NCBI GenBank assembly: GCA_934229725.1 | Contig: CAKQDX010000020.1 | Location: 1 to 36,550, forward strand | Direction: 5' to 3' | Length of the DNA stretch: 36,550 nt | Source: an uncultured Streptococcus sp. | Lineage (GTDB): Bacteria; Bacillota; Bacilli; Lactobacillales; Streptococcaceae | In this document: in pieces, positions 7,445 to 15,190 of the stretch | Layout of the letters: each line of letters starts with the position of its first letter | Numbering within the stretch: position 1 is the stretch's first letter | Program-made: the position numbers and the translations under genes | The notes under the pieces: model-generated | Told to the model about the DNA's origin: nothing | Databases searched by the model: none | What the model saw: the letters and a program-made list of their open reading frames with translations, nothing else

Positions 7445-8286
7445 TGCTAGCCTTACTAAAGCGGAATTTTTTATTGTATTTTAGAAATCGTTCAGGGGTT
7501 TTCTTCTCCTTGTTGGGAGCCTTGATTTCCTTTATTCTCTATATTATTTTTCTTCAAAAGAATCTAACAGATGCTTGGGCTCAGCTCCCCAATAGTGGTC
7601 CTTTGTTAAATAATTGGCTAATGAGTGGAACACTTGCAGTGACAGGGATTACGACCAGTCTGGCTGCCTTGACTCAGTTGGTAAAGGACCGTGAACATCA
7701 AGTAGATCAGGATCTTTATTTATCGGATCAAGGGAAGTGGCGGTTACCATCTTCATATCTAGCGAGTGCAATCATCATTTCTTTTGCTATGCAGGTCCTT
7801 ATGTATGTGCTGATGTGTGGCTATTTTAGAGAAGTTCCCAAACTATCCATACTACCTGAAGTTCTCCTCATTATGTTGCTTAGTAGTCTGCTTTCTAGCT
7901 TGGTGAATGCCATTTTTGTTCACTTTTTCCAATCAGTAGATAGTCTTGGAAAGTTTGCGACCATAGTGGGTACAGCTTCCGGTTTTTTGGTAGGGACTTA
8001 TGTACCTTTGGGCGTTCTACCTAATTTTGCTCAACTACTAATGAAATGTACCCCAGCAACTTATATTGCTGCACTTTATCGGCAAGTCCTCATGAATGAA
8101 ACATTAAGTGAGACCTTTAAAGGTCAAGATGATCTTCGCCAAGAGTTCCAAGAGAAAATGGGTGTTCAACTCAAGTGGCAAGAGTTGTTGACAAAGGAAA
8201 ATACTTACTTTATAGTGTTAGGAGGTATTCTTCTAGTAGGCATTCTTTGGGCTGTTTTAGTGAAAAAGTCTAGTAAGAAAAAATAA
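7444..8286 (+). CDS. ABC-2 type transporter permease
   Basis: A 280-residue integral membrane subunit with about six predicted hydrophobic segments. The first is at residues 18-38 after a basic N-terminus (LLKRNFLLYFRNRSGVFF) and the last at about 255-273, followed by the cytoplasmic KKSSKKK tail. The layout and the conserved GTYVPLGVLPNFAQ...TPATYIAALYRQ stretch belong to the ABC-2 family (YadH/DrrB-like). It partners the preceding ATPase, with which it overlaps by one base. A soluble segment rich in Gln/Glu/Lys near residues 220-245 lies before the final helix. The gene is followed within 20 nt by the LytTR regulator. Substrate is not evident. Confidence 0.9.
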   Translation: MLALLKRNFLLYFRNRSGVFFSLLGALISFILYIIFLQKNLTDAWAQLPNSGPLLNNWLMSGTLAVTGITTSLAALTQLVKDREHQVDQDLYLSDQGKWRLPSSYLASAIIISFAMQVLMYVLMCGYFREVPKLSILPEVLLIMLLSSLLSSLVNAIFVHFFQSVDSLGKFATIVGTASGFLVGTYVPLGVLPNFAQLLMKCTPATYIAALYRQVLMNETLSETFKGQDDLRQEFQEKMGVQLKWQELLTKENTYFIVLGGILLVGILWAVLVKKSSKKK

Positions 8287-8304
8287 GTGAGAGTTGGAAT
8301 AGGA

Positions 8305-8760
8305 ATGAAACTTCGTTTTGAAGAAAAATCAGATATTTCGACAAAGGACCCCTGTGTGGTTATCCAAGCAGAGCGATTGTCTGATCAAGCACGAGAGGTA
8401 ATGGATTACCTCGAACACTTTTCAGTTGTAAATCAAGTGGTGATTCCTATTAAAACGGATGATCATTTGGTTATGGTAAAAATTGATGACATTATCCTAG
8501 CTGAGATTGATAAGAATGTGTTAACGATTTATACAATAGACAAAACCTATACGATCAAAGAGACACTGACAAACTTTCAGCATCGCATCAATCGTCGAAG
8601 TTTTTTACAGATATCACGTCATGCTGTTATGAATATAGACCATTTGGAATCCCTATCGGATAGTTTTTCTGGCAATATGATGGCCAAAATGACAGGTGGA
8701 GTGAAGTCTAGTGTCAGCCGAAAATATGTCAAATCCTTGATGGATTATTTAGGGGTCTAG
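8305..8760 (+). CDS. LytTR-domain transcriptional regulator
   Basis: A 151-residue stand-alone LytTR regulator with no receiver domain. An N-terminal segment of about 45 residues (opening MKLRFE, usual in this group) is followed by the LytTR DNA-binding domain (about residues 50-148). Family features include IKTDDHLVMVKIDDIILAEI, the central strand pair TIYTIDKTYTIKETL and FLQISRHAVMNIDHLESL. I prefer ATG 8305 over the GTG at 8287, which has no ribosome site. Such regulators paired with a membrane protein are known in streptococci (HdrR/HdrM and BrsR/BrsM of S. mutans), where the membrane partner inhibits the regulator. The next gene, DUF3021, would be that partner here. The likely target is the operon's own upstream direct repeats. 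Confidence 0.9.
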   Translation: MKLRFEEKSDISTKDPCVVIQAERLSDQAREVMDYLEHFSVVNQVVIPIKTDDHLVMVKIDDIILAEIDKNVLTIYTIDKTYTIKETLTNFQHRINRRSFLQISRHAVMNIDHLESLSDSFSGNMMAKMTGGVKSSVSRKYVKSLMDYLGV

Positions 8761-8769
8761 GAGGAACCT

Positions 8770-9195
8770 ATGAAACGTTTTATTGCTTATTTTGTATCCG
8801 GCGTGAGAACGGGATCGTTCTTCTATCTTGCCCTCCTTTTACTAGGTCAATTATTTCCCCAGCTTATCTATCCAAAAGTTAGTGTGGGAAATATTTTAGC
8901 CCTCTTTATGATGAGTGGCTTAATGGGGATGCTCTCGTGGATTTTGGAAGACCTTGACCGTATGTCCTACAGACTTAGAGTAATCTTGCATTTCTTGTTG
9001 ACGGCGATTGTACTGATAGGGACTTGTCTAATAGCGGATTGGATTGATGCTGTGCTGAATCCTATCATATGGATTGTCTTCATTTCCGTTTATATTATTA
9101 TCTGGCTTTACCTCATTTGGCAAATGCATATGAGAACCCAACGTATTAACCAAGCCTTATTACATCGTCGAAGCCAGAAAAAGAAAGAAAAGTAA
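8770..9195 (+). CDS. DUF3021 membrane protein, probable LytTR antagonist
   Basis: A 141-residue protein with four predicted membrane helices, roughly residues 13-33, 40-60, 72-92 and 97-118, and a basic cytoplasmic tail (HRRSQKKKEK). This architecture and its position behind a LytTR gene fit DUF3021. The start has a strong TAGGAGG site that overlaps the LytTR stop codon, implying coupled expression. By analogy with LytTR regulatory systems of S. mutans it would hold the LytTR protein inactive at the membrane until a signal arrives. That role is inferred from position and family. It ends the operon; no strong terminator is visible before the MerR promoter 40 bp on. Confidence 0.82.
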   Translation: MKRFIAYFVSGVRTGSFFYLALLLLGQLFPQLIYPKVSVGNILALFMMSGLMGMLSWILEDLDRMSYRLRVILHFLLTAIVLIGTCLIADWIDAVLNPIIWIVFISVYIIIWLYLIWQMHMRTQRINQALLHRRSQKKKEK

Positions 9196-9233
9196 GAAAT
9201 TATACGAACTTCAAAAAAAGACTCTTTTGCCCC

Positions 9234-9264
9234 TTGACCCTCACGCCACGTCATAGCCTATACT
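9234..9264 (+). promoter_or_regulatory. MerR-type promoter with 19-bp spacer
   Basis: TTGACC (9234-9239) and TATACT (9259-9264) are separated by 19 bp, the over-long spacing that MerR activators correct by twisting DNA. The spacer carries the imperfect dyad CTCACG...CGTCATAG. It directly precedes a MerR gene, indicating autoactivation. Confidence 0.8.
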
Positions 9265-9285
9265 CTTAATCAGAGAGGAGTTCTA

Positions 9286-9996
9286 ATGAAATCTGTAAAA
9301 GAAGTGAGCCAACTATCAGGTGTCAGTGTGCGCACCCTTCATTATTATGACGAAATTGATTTGCTGAAACCGTCAGTTGTGGCTGAAAATGGTTACCGTT
9401 ACTATAATCGCGATGCGGTTGTCCGTTTGCAGGAAATATTGCTTTACCGTGAGTTAGACTTTCCTCTCAAAAAAATTAAGGAAATCGTAGGTCAACCAGG
9501 TTATGACAAAGTTCAAGCGCTTAGGGATCAGATTAAGCTCTTAGAGCTGAAAAAGTCCCGGTTGGAAGCCGTCATAGCTCATGCCAAGGCCTTACAAATG
9601 GAGGAAGAAGAAATGTCATTTGAAGCATTTGATCAAAAAGCTGTGGAAGCCTTTCAGGAAGAAGCTCAGGCTAGATGGGGTCAGACAGAAGCTTATCAAG
9701 CTTTTGCGGCTAAGGAAGAGGAGTCCTTCCCTGAAGTTACAAAGGAGATGACTGCAATCATGTCTACCTTTGGACAGCTCAAGGAGTATAATCCTGGTGA
9801 TGATAGTGTTCAGGAGCAAGTAAAGGCGTTACAAGATTATATTAGTCAGCATTTTTATCCATGTGACCAAACGGTATTAGCTGGTCTAGGTCAGATGTAT
9901 CAAACAGATAATCGCTTTTCTAGTTTTATCGATAAAGTCGGAGGATCGGGTACTGCCGCCTTTCTCGCAGAAGCTATTCGTATTTATTGTCAATAA
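9286..9996 (+). CDS. MerR-family regulator with TipAS-type ligand domain
   Basis: A 236-residue regulator. The N-terminal MerR winged helix (residues 1-70) opens VKEVSQLSGVSVRTLHYYDE and has the GYRYYNRDAVVRLQ wing. A dimerising coiled helix follows (about 75-110). The C-terminal half matches the TipAS antibiotic-recognition domain, with its characteristic YPCDQTVLAGLGQMYQTDNRF segment near residues 188-210. TipA and Mta-type proteins sense bulky antibiotics and activate their own promoter, which fits the 19-bp-spacer promoter here. The ribosome site is AGAGAGGAG. No dedicated efflux gene shares the transcript, so its targets may be only itself or distant genes. The function of the downstream ABC pair may or may not be linked. 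Confidence 0.92.
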   Translation: MKSVKEVSQLSGVSVRTLHYYDEIDLLKPSVVAENGYRYYNRDAVVRLQEILLYRELDFPLKKIKEIVGQPGYDKVQALRDQIKLLELKKSRLEAVIAHAKALQMEEEEMSFEAFDQKAVEAFQEEAQARWGQTEAYQAFAAKEEESFPEVTKEMTAIMSTFGQLKEYNPGDDSVQEQVKALQDYISQHFYPCDQTVLAGLGQMYQTDNRFSSFIDKVGGSGTAAFLAEAIRIYCQ

Positions 9997-10002
9997 ACTA
10001 AG

Positions 10003-10031
10003 GCCAAAGTCTATAAGACTTTGGCTTTTTT
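10003..10031 (+). terminator. Terminator of the MerR gene
   Basis: Perfect 10-bp stem GCCAAAGTCT (10003-10012) with AGACTTTGGC (10016-10025), loop ATA, followed by six T. Confidence 0.9.
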
Positions 10032-10037
10032 CATGCC

Positions 10038-10068
10038 ATAGTGACATTTATGTCACTATTTTTATAAT
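10038..10068 (+). promoter_or_regulatory. Palindromic operator over a promoter for the MacB-like ABC pair
   Basis: ATAGTGACAT-TT-ATGTCACTAT (10038-10059) is a perfect palindrome. GTGACA (10041-10046) inside it and TATAAT (10063-10068), 16 bp apart, make a plausible promoter, so a bound protein would cover the -35. The transcript leader would be about 130 nt. Because T residues follow the palindrome, a second terminator is an alternative reading. Confidence 0.55.
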
Positions 10069-10207
10069 CATTTAATGTTTATAATTAATGTATCGTTTTA
10101 GAAGGCGATTAGTTAAGTGTTTCTGCTATTTTGCTTGAAATTTTCTTGCAGATAATCAGATAGAAATTGATCAAATTCTAACCTAAATCAAATTTACGGA
10201 GGGAATC

Positions 10208-10891
10208 ATGTCCATTTTAACCATCGACCACATCTCAAAGTACTATAATCTCGACGGTACGAACCAAGAGCGCGCTTTGAACGATGTTACGCTTGAGATT
10301 GCACCAGGAAAGATCACTGCTATCTACGGTCCATCTGGCTGTGGTAAGACCAGTCTGCTTAGTATTATTAGTGGCTTGGATAGTCAGTATCAAGGAAATC
10401 TTTATTTCAAAAATCAAAACATGAGAGATTTTTCAGAGCGTGACCTAACCTATTTTAGAAAGGCCCATATTGGCTTTGTCTTTCAAAATTTCAATCTGAT
10501 CCCTCATCAATCAGTCCTTGAAAATGTCAAAATGCCTCTTTACGTTAAAAATATGACTGATAAAGAGATGGTCGAGATTGCGGAAAAGGAGCTCAATCGT
10601 CTTGGAATCGGAGACTTTATTAAGAAAAATGTTAAGCAGCTTTCTGGTGGGCAAAAACAACGTGTGGCAATTGCCCGTGCCTTGGTCAACAATCCAGAAA
10701 TGATTGTGGCTGATGAACCGACAGGTTCTCTTGATTCTCAGTCTCAGGAAAATGTTCTCGAAATTTTTAAAGAACTAGCTGAGGCAGGTAAGACTGTGAT
10801 TATCGTAACCCATAACCCTGAGGTGGCGGATTATGCGGATGTTGTCATTAAAATGAAGGATGGTGAAGTCGTTGAAACAATCGAAAAATAA
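10208..10891 (+). CDS. MacB/LolD-type ABC transporter ATP-binding protein
   Basis: A 227-residue ATPase of the LolD/SalX/MacB group, which drives FtsX-like permeases in peptide export, antibiotic resistance or peptide sensing. Walker A is GPSGCGKTS (near residue 38), the Q-loop sits in FVFQNFNLIPHQSVLENV, the signature is LSGGQKQR (near 139), Walker B is EMIVADEPTGSLD (near 160) and the switch His is in VIIVTHNPEVADYAD. Length is typical. The ATG follows ACGGAGGGAA. It overlaps the permease gene by about 30 nt, so the pair is one translational unit. No two-component system of the BceRS type is adjacent. Substrate unknown. Confidence 0.93.
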   Translation: MSILTIDHISKYYNLDGTNQERALNDVTLEIAPGKITAIYGPSGCGKTSLLSIISGLDSQYQGNLYFKNQNMRDFSERDLTYFRKAHIGFVFQNFNLIPHQSVLENVKMPLYVKNMTDKEMVEIAEKELNRLGIGDFIKKNVKQLSGGQKQRVAIARALVNNPEMIVADEPTGSLDSQSQENVLEIFKELAEAGKTVIIVTHNPEVADYADVVIKMKDGEVVETIEK

Positions 10892-12161
10892 GGGCTTGAC
10901 CCTCAAGAACAAACTCAAATTGTCATTGAGCAATTTTATGGAACGAAAGTGGCGTAATCTTTTGATTGCGACAGCCACTTCTATTGGCTTTATTGGTGTC
11001 TTGATTTCCTTTGGTTTGGGAAATGCTATTGTTGGTATGATTAATGACAGTACCGATGGTGGCAACATTCCATCCCAAATTCAGATTAGTCTGAGTGCTA
11101 AATCAGCAGGCAGAGGGGTTCTCAATGCGGATGACGAGAAGTTTATTCGTAGTCAGATTAAGAGTGATGACATTAAGTATTTGGAAAGTCCCTTTGGCAT
11201 GAATATGACCAGTCTTACCCTAGATGGCAAGACCGTGGATTTCAGCAAGGACCTTCCAAACTATTCTCAGGTTATCAGTCTCTACAAGGAGACAAAAATC
11301 TCTACATCTCGCAATGATAAGGATAAGATTTCAGCTGGGAAGCCTTTTAAATCTGCAGATGAAGAGGGCTTGACCCTTCCGATGAGCTTTGTCAAACACT
11401 ACAATGAAGAAACCGGCAAGAAGCTCAAGGCTAAAGACTTTATCGGTAAGAAAATCTCAGCTCAGATTGTTGAAAATACTGCTGAGGGGACCAAAGTAGC
11501 TGATATCAAGACAAAGATTGTCCGTATTGTTGATGACAGCGAGGATGCTGAAGAAAGTACTAGTTATATGCCTGCCAAACAATTGGAAGCCATACTCAAG
11601 GAAAATGGCTTTACCAAGACAGTCTCTTACATGCTTTTGGAGCTTAAGGATCCAGCCAAGACTGAGCAAGTCACTAAAAAATTGCAGAGAAACAAAAAGT
11701 ACCTGGTACTTTCTCAACAAGCCATCCTAGATGTGATTATTAAATTCATCCGTGTTATCCAGGCTCTCTTGATTATCCTTTCGTCACAAGCTATCCTAGT
11801 TTCAGCTGTTATGATTGGGATTATCATCTATATCAATATCATGCAACGCTCAAAAGAGATTGGTGTTATGAAGGCCGTAGGTTACCTTAATCGTGACGTG
11901 AAAGCCATCTTTGTTTACGAGGCCCTTTGGATTACGGGTATCTCACTAGCTCTTGCCCTCCTTGTATCGCAGGGAATTGGAAGTTTGGCCAATATGATTG
12001 TTTCACATCTCTACCCAAGTGTCAGCAAGGTATTTGACCTCAACTTGACATCGATTCTCATCATGTTTGTCTTCTCACTCTTAATGGGATATGTGTCGGC
12101 CTACCTTCCAGCCCGTAAAATCAGTAAAATGGACCCTGTCGAGTCCCTAAGATATGAATAG
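10860..12161 (+). CDS. FtsX/MacB-type ABC permease
   Basis: A protein of up to 433 residues with the MacB layout. A basic N-terminus leads to one membrane helix (about residues 33-58), then a large extracytoplasmic domain (about 60-285) rich in Lys, Ser and Asp. Three more helices follow, at about 300-330, 355-378 and 395-418. The MQRSKEIGVMKAVGY coupling motif lies between the second and third helices. The tail PARKISKMDPVESLRYE is a family hallmark. The exact start is uncertain: ATG 10860, GTG 10863 and TTG 10872 are all possible, with AAGGA at 10856-10860 fitting the TTG or GTG best. It partners the overlapping ATPase. Export or lipid/peptide handling is inferred from the family. Confidence 0.9.
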   Translation: MVKSLKQSKNKGLTLKNKLKLSLSNFMERKWRNLLIATATSIGFIGVLISFGLGNAIVGMINDSTDGGNIPSQIQISLSAKSAGRGVLNADDEKFIRSQIKSDDIKYLESPFGMNMTSLTLDGKTVDFSKDLPNYSQVISLYKETKISTSRNDKDKISAGKPFKSADEEGLTLPMSFVKHYNEETGKKLKAKDFIGKKISAQIVENTAEGTKVADIKTKIVRIVDDSEDAEESTSYMPAKQLEAILKENGFTKTVSYMLLELKDPAKTEQVTKKLQRNKKYLVLSQQAILDVIIKFIRVIQALLIILSSQAILVSAVMIGIIIYINIMQRSKEIGVMKAVGYLNRDVKAIFVYEALWITGISLALALLVSQGIGSLANMIVSHLYPSVSKVFDLNLTSILIMFVFSLLMGYVSAYLPARKISKMDPVESLRYE

Positions 12162-12166
12162 AAATG

Positions 12167-12196
12167 AAGAGTAGTTCATCAAGACTACTCTTTTTT
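12167..12196 (+). terminator. Terminator of the MacB-like operon
   Basis: AAGAGTAGT (12167-12175) pairs with ACTACTCTT (12184-12192) across an 8-nt loop and is followed by T residues to 12196. Confidence 0.88.
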
Positions 12197-12273
12197 AATA
12201 TACAAACATTAGAAAAATTTGAAAATCCAAATAATAATTAACTTTCTGAAAAGTGGAGACAATTGCTTAAAAA

Positions 12274-12284
12274 TGCTATAATAG
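12274..12284 (+). promoter_or_regulatory. Extended -10 promoter of pncB-nadE
   Basis: TGCTATAATAG has the TATAAT at 12277-12282. It shares AAAAATGCTATAATAG with the leuS promoter. The -35 region is weak. Confidence 0.7.
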
Positions 12285-12341
12285 TCGCATATAAAAGCTA
12301 TTGACAACAAAATGAAGCACCGATTAGATTGGAGACATTCC

Positions 12342-13796
12342 ATGTATAAAGATGATAGTTTAACTTTGCATACCGACTTGTACCAAATCAATATGATGCA
12401 GGTCTACTTTAACCAAGGCATTCATAATAAAAAAGCTGTTTTCGAGGTCTTTTTCCGTCAGCTCCCTTTCAAGAATGGTTTCGCCGTTTTTGCCGGTTTG
12501 GAACGTATTGTTCACTATCTTGAAAATCTGACGTTTTCAGAAACTGATATTGCCTATTTGAAGGACCTTGGCTACCCTGCCGATTTTCTAGATTACCTAG
12601 CTAATTTAAAACTTGAATTGACCATCAATTCGTCACTTGAGGGAGATTTAGTGTTCGCTAATGAACCGATTTTCCAAGTGGAAGGTCCCTTGGCCCAGTG
12701 TCAACTCGTAGAGACTGCTTTGCTTAACATTATCAATTATCAGACGCTGATTGCGACCAAGGCAGCTCGAATCCGCTCAGTAATTGGCGATGCCCCTCTT
12801 TTAGAGTTTGGAACACGTCGTGCACAAGAGATGGATGCAGCAATTTGGGGGACACGTGCAGCTGTGATTGGTGGTGCGGATGCGACATCAAATGTTCGTG
12901 CCGGTAAGATTTTCGGCATTCCAGTTTCTGGTACTCATGCTCACGCTCTTGTTCAGGCCTATGGTAATGATTACGATGCCTTCAAAGCCTATGCATCAAC
13001 TCATAAGGACTGTGTATTCCTTGTAGATACCTATGACACTCTTAAGATTGGTGTTCCTAATGCCATTCGTGTGGCTAAAGAGTTGGGTGATAAGATCAAT
13101 TTCTTGGGTGTCCGTCTTGATTCCGGTGACTTGGCTTACCTGTCTAAACAAGTCCGCAAGCAACTAGATGAGGCTGGTTTCCCTAATGCCAAGATTTATG
13201 CTTCAAACGATCTTGATGAAAATACCATTCTGAACTTGAAGATGCAAAAGGCCAAAATTGATGTTTGGGGTGTGGGTACCAAACTTATCACTGCTTATGA
13301 CCAACCAGCCTTGGGTGCTGTCTACAAGATTGTCTCAATCGAGGATGATCAGGGTGTCATGCATGATACTATCAAATTGTCCAACAATGCTGAGAAGGTA
13401 TCAACACCAGGTAAGAAGCAAGTCTGGCGTATTACAAGTCGTGCTAAGGGTAAATCAGAAGGTGACTATATCACCTTTGCGGACACAGATGTTAATGCTT
13501 TAGAAGAAATTAGCATGTTCCACCCAACCTACACCTACATCAATAAAACTGTTCGTGATTTCGATGCGGTACCACTCTTAGTACCTATCTACGATAAAGG
13601 TCAACTCATCTATGAATTGCCTAGTCTTAATGAAATCAAGGCTTATGCGACTAAAGAATTGGATGGGCTTTGGAATGAGTACAAGCGTATGCTTAACCCT
13701 CAAGACTATCCAGTTGACCTGGCCAAAGACGTCTGGGATAACAAGATGACCCTCATTGATAATGTACGAAAGAAAGCCCATAACTTGCCAGAGTAA
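12342..13796 (+). CDS. pncB: Nicotinate phosphoribosyltransferase
   Basis: The 484-residue enzyme makes nicotinate mononucleotide from nicotinate and PRPP, the entry step of NAD salvage (Preiss-Handler route). Recognisable segments are LTLHTDLYQINMMQ at the N-terminus, ELEFGTRRAQ-like LLEFGTRRAQEMDAA, the SGTHAHALVQAYGND loop with His199 and His201, VRLDSGDLAYLSKQVRK and YASNDLDE. Length suits the Gram-positive subfamily. The start is ATG 12342, preceded by TTGGAGA at 7-nt spacing; an in-frame ATG 30 nt earlier (12312) lacks a ribosome site. The next gene, nadE, follows after 11 nt and completes the pathway to NAD, so the two act as one operon. Confidence 0.96.
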   Translation: MYKDDSLTLHTDLYQINMMQVYFNQGIHNKKAVFEVFFRQLPFKNGFAVFAGLERIVHYLENLTFSETDIAYLKDLGYPADFLDYLANLKLELTINSSLEGDLVFANEPIFQVEGPLAQCQLVETALLNIINYQTLIATKAARIRSVIGDAPLLEFGTRRAQEMDAAIWGTRAAVIGGADATSNVRAGKIFGIPVSGTHAHALVQAYGNDYDAFKAYASTHKDCVFLVDTYDTLKIGVPNAIRVAKELGDKINFLGVRLDSGDLAYLSKQVRKQLDEAGFPNAKIYASNDLDENTILNLKMQKAKIDVWGVGTKLITAYDQPALGAVYKIVSIEDDQGVMHDTIKLSNNAEKVSTPGKKQVWRITSRAKGKSEGDYITFADTDVNALEEISMFHPTYTYINKTVRDFDAVPLLVPIYDKGQLIYELPSLNEIKAYATKELDGLWNEYKRMLNPQDYPVDLAKDVWDNKMTLIDNVRKKAHNLPE

Positions 13797-13807
13797 AAGG
13801 AGACATT

Positions 13808-14629
13808 ATGACTTTGCAAGAAACAATTATTGATCAACTAGGGGTTAAACCTAACATTGATCCAAAAGAAGAAATTCGAAAATCTGTTGATTTTTTGAAG
13901 GCTTATATGCTCAAACATCCTTTCCTTAAGTCTTATGTTTTAGGGATTTCCGGAGGTCAGGACTCTACCTTGGCTGGCCGTCTAGCCCAACTCGCTGTAG
14001 AAGAGCTTCGTGCAGAGACAGGGAAAGACTATCAGTTTATTGCCATTCGCTTGCCTTATGGGGTGCAGGCAGACGAAGATGATGCCCAACGTGCCCTCGC
14101 TTTTATCAAGCCAGATGTGAGTCTTGCGGTTAACATTAAGGAAGCTGTCGATGGTCAGGTTGCTGAGCTTGCCAAGGCAGGTGTAAGTATTTCTGACTTT
14201 AACAAGGGAAATATTAAGGCTCGTCAACGCATGATTACTCAGTATACAGTTGCTGGTGAAAATAGTGGTGCAGTAATCGGGACAGACCATGCTGCTGAAA
14301 ATCTTACAGGCTTTTTCACAAAATTTGGTGACGGTGGTGCCGATATCTTACCACTCTTTCGTCTGAACAAGCGTCAAGGTGCAGCCCTTCTTGCGGAACT
14401 TGGTGCTGACAAGGCTCTCTATGAAAAAGTGCCAATAGCAGATTTGGAAGAGGACCGGCCAGGAATCGCTGATGAGGTGGCTCTTGGTGTGACCTATCGT
14501 GAGATTGATGATTACCTTGAAGGCAAGAAAGTCTCAGCCAAAGCCCAGGAAACCATTGAAAATTGGTGGCGTAAGGGTCAACACAAACGTCATTTACCAA
14601 TCACTATTTTTGATGATTTTTGGAAATAA
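13808..14629 (+). CDS. nadE: NH3-dependent NAD+ synthetase
   Basis: The 273-residue enzyme amidates nicotinic acid adenine dinucleotide to NAD+ using ATP and ammonia. The PP-loop for ATP is SGGQDST at residues 48-54. GTDHAAENLTGFFTKFGDGGAD (near 158-179) is the family's substrate-binding signature, and the C-terminal KRHLPITIFDDFW is typical. There is no glutaminase domain, so this is the short, ammonia-using form. It sits 11 nt after pncB with an AAGGAGAC site, so salvage and final amidation are co-expressed. The intermediate adenylyltransferase (nadD) is not in the window. Confidence 0.97.
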   Translation: MTLQETIIDQLGVKPNIDPKEEIRKSVDFLKAYMLKHPFLKSYVLGISGGQDSTLAGRLAQLAVEELRAETGKDYQFIAIRLPYGVQADEDDAQRALAFIKPDVSLAVNIKEAVDGQVAELAKAGVSISDFNKGNIKARQRMITQYTVAGENSGAVIGTDHAAENLTGFFTKFGDGGADILPLFRLNKRQGAALLAELGADKALYEKVPIADLEEDRPGIADEVALGVTYREIDDYLEGKKVSAKAQETIENWWRKGQHKRHLPITIFDDFWK

Positions 14630-14644
14630 GAGGAGAATTGATTT

Positions 14645-15088
14645 ATGATTAAGGCTTATATTGACTTTTGGAAGCGTGCTTTTGACTTTAGAGGACGTTC
14701 AACACGTCCAGATTTTTGGTGGACTTATTTGGTTAATGTCATTATTATGACCATCCTTGTCGTATTTTGTATTCTCATTCCATTGCTCAGTAATGTTGAT
14801 TTTAACGACCCAGCTTTGTTAAATAATCCAGCTGAATTGAGGCAATTGATTATGGGCTATGCATGGCCAGTCGTGCTCTTTGGTTTAATTGAACTTATCC
14901 CACAATTGTCCCTCCAAACACGTCGCTTGCGAGATGCAGGCTTTCATCCTGCATGGGTACTTCTAAGTTGTATGGGATTTGTGCCAATCGTGGCTTTTTT
15001 CTCAATTTTTGGAAGCATTGCACTTTTGATTATGTCTTGTAAGCCAAGTAAAGTAGATCCTCAAACAGTATTTAATCAAGCAGAATGA
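14645..15088 (+). CDS. DUF805 family membrane protein
   Basis: A 147-residue membrane protein with the DUF805 opening (YIDFWKRAFDFRGRSTRPDFWW) and three to four hydrophobic helices at about residues 28-52, 76-95 and 107-132. The LQTRRLRDAGFHPAW stretch is the conserved loop of this family. It lies 15 nt after nadE with a GAGGAG site and before a terminator, so it is the third gene of the pncB operon. No biochemical role is known for DUF805. A link to NAD metabolism is only suggested by position. Confidence 0.88.
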   Translation: MIKAYIDFWKRAFDFRGRSTRPDFWWTYLVNVIIMTILVVFCILIPLLSNVDFNDPALLNNPAELRQLIMGYAWPVVLFGLIELIPQLSLQTRRLRDAGFHPAWVLLSCMGFVPIVAFFSIFGSIALLIMSCKPSKVDPQTVFNQAE

Positions 15089-15097
15089 AATTGTTCG

Positions 15098-15127
15098 TAA
15101 CCCTAGGTTTGACCTAGGGTTATTTTT
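15098..15127 (+). terminator. Terminator of the pncB-nadE-DUF805 operon
   Basis: Perfect 11-bp stem TAACCCTAGGT (15098-15108) and ACCTAGGGTTA (15112-15122), loop TTG, then TTTTT. Confidence 0.9.
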
Positions 15128-15130
15128 AAA

Positions 15131-15158
15131 TTGAATTTTCAGAAATTAGTGATAAAAT
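15131..15158 (+). promoter_or_regulatory. pepC promoter
   Basis: TTGAAT (15131-15136), 16-bp spacer and TAAAAT (15153-15158), about 30 nt before the pepC start with an AAGGAGG ribosome site. Confidence 0.6.
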
Positions 15159-15190
15159 AGTAAGGAATAAGGCTTAAAAGGAGGAATCTT

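Noticed and set aside
14316..14600. Minus-strand open frame inside nadE (94 codons)
   Set aside because: His/Pro/Gln-rich shadow translation with no start signals; the nadE frame has all conserved motifs.
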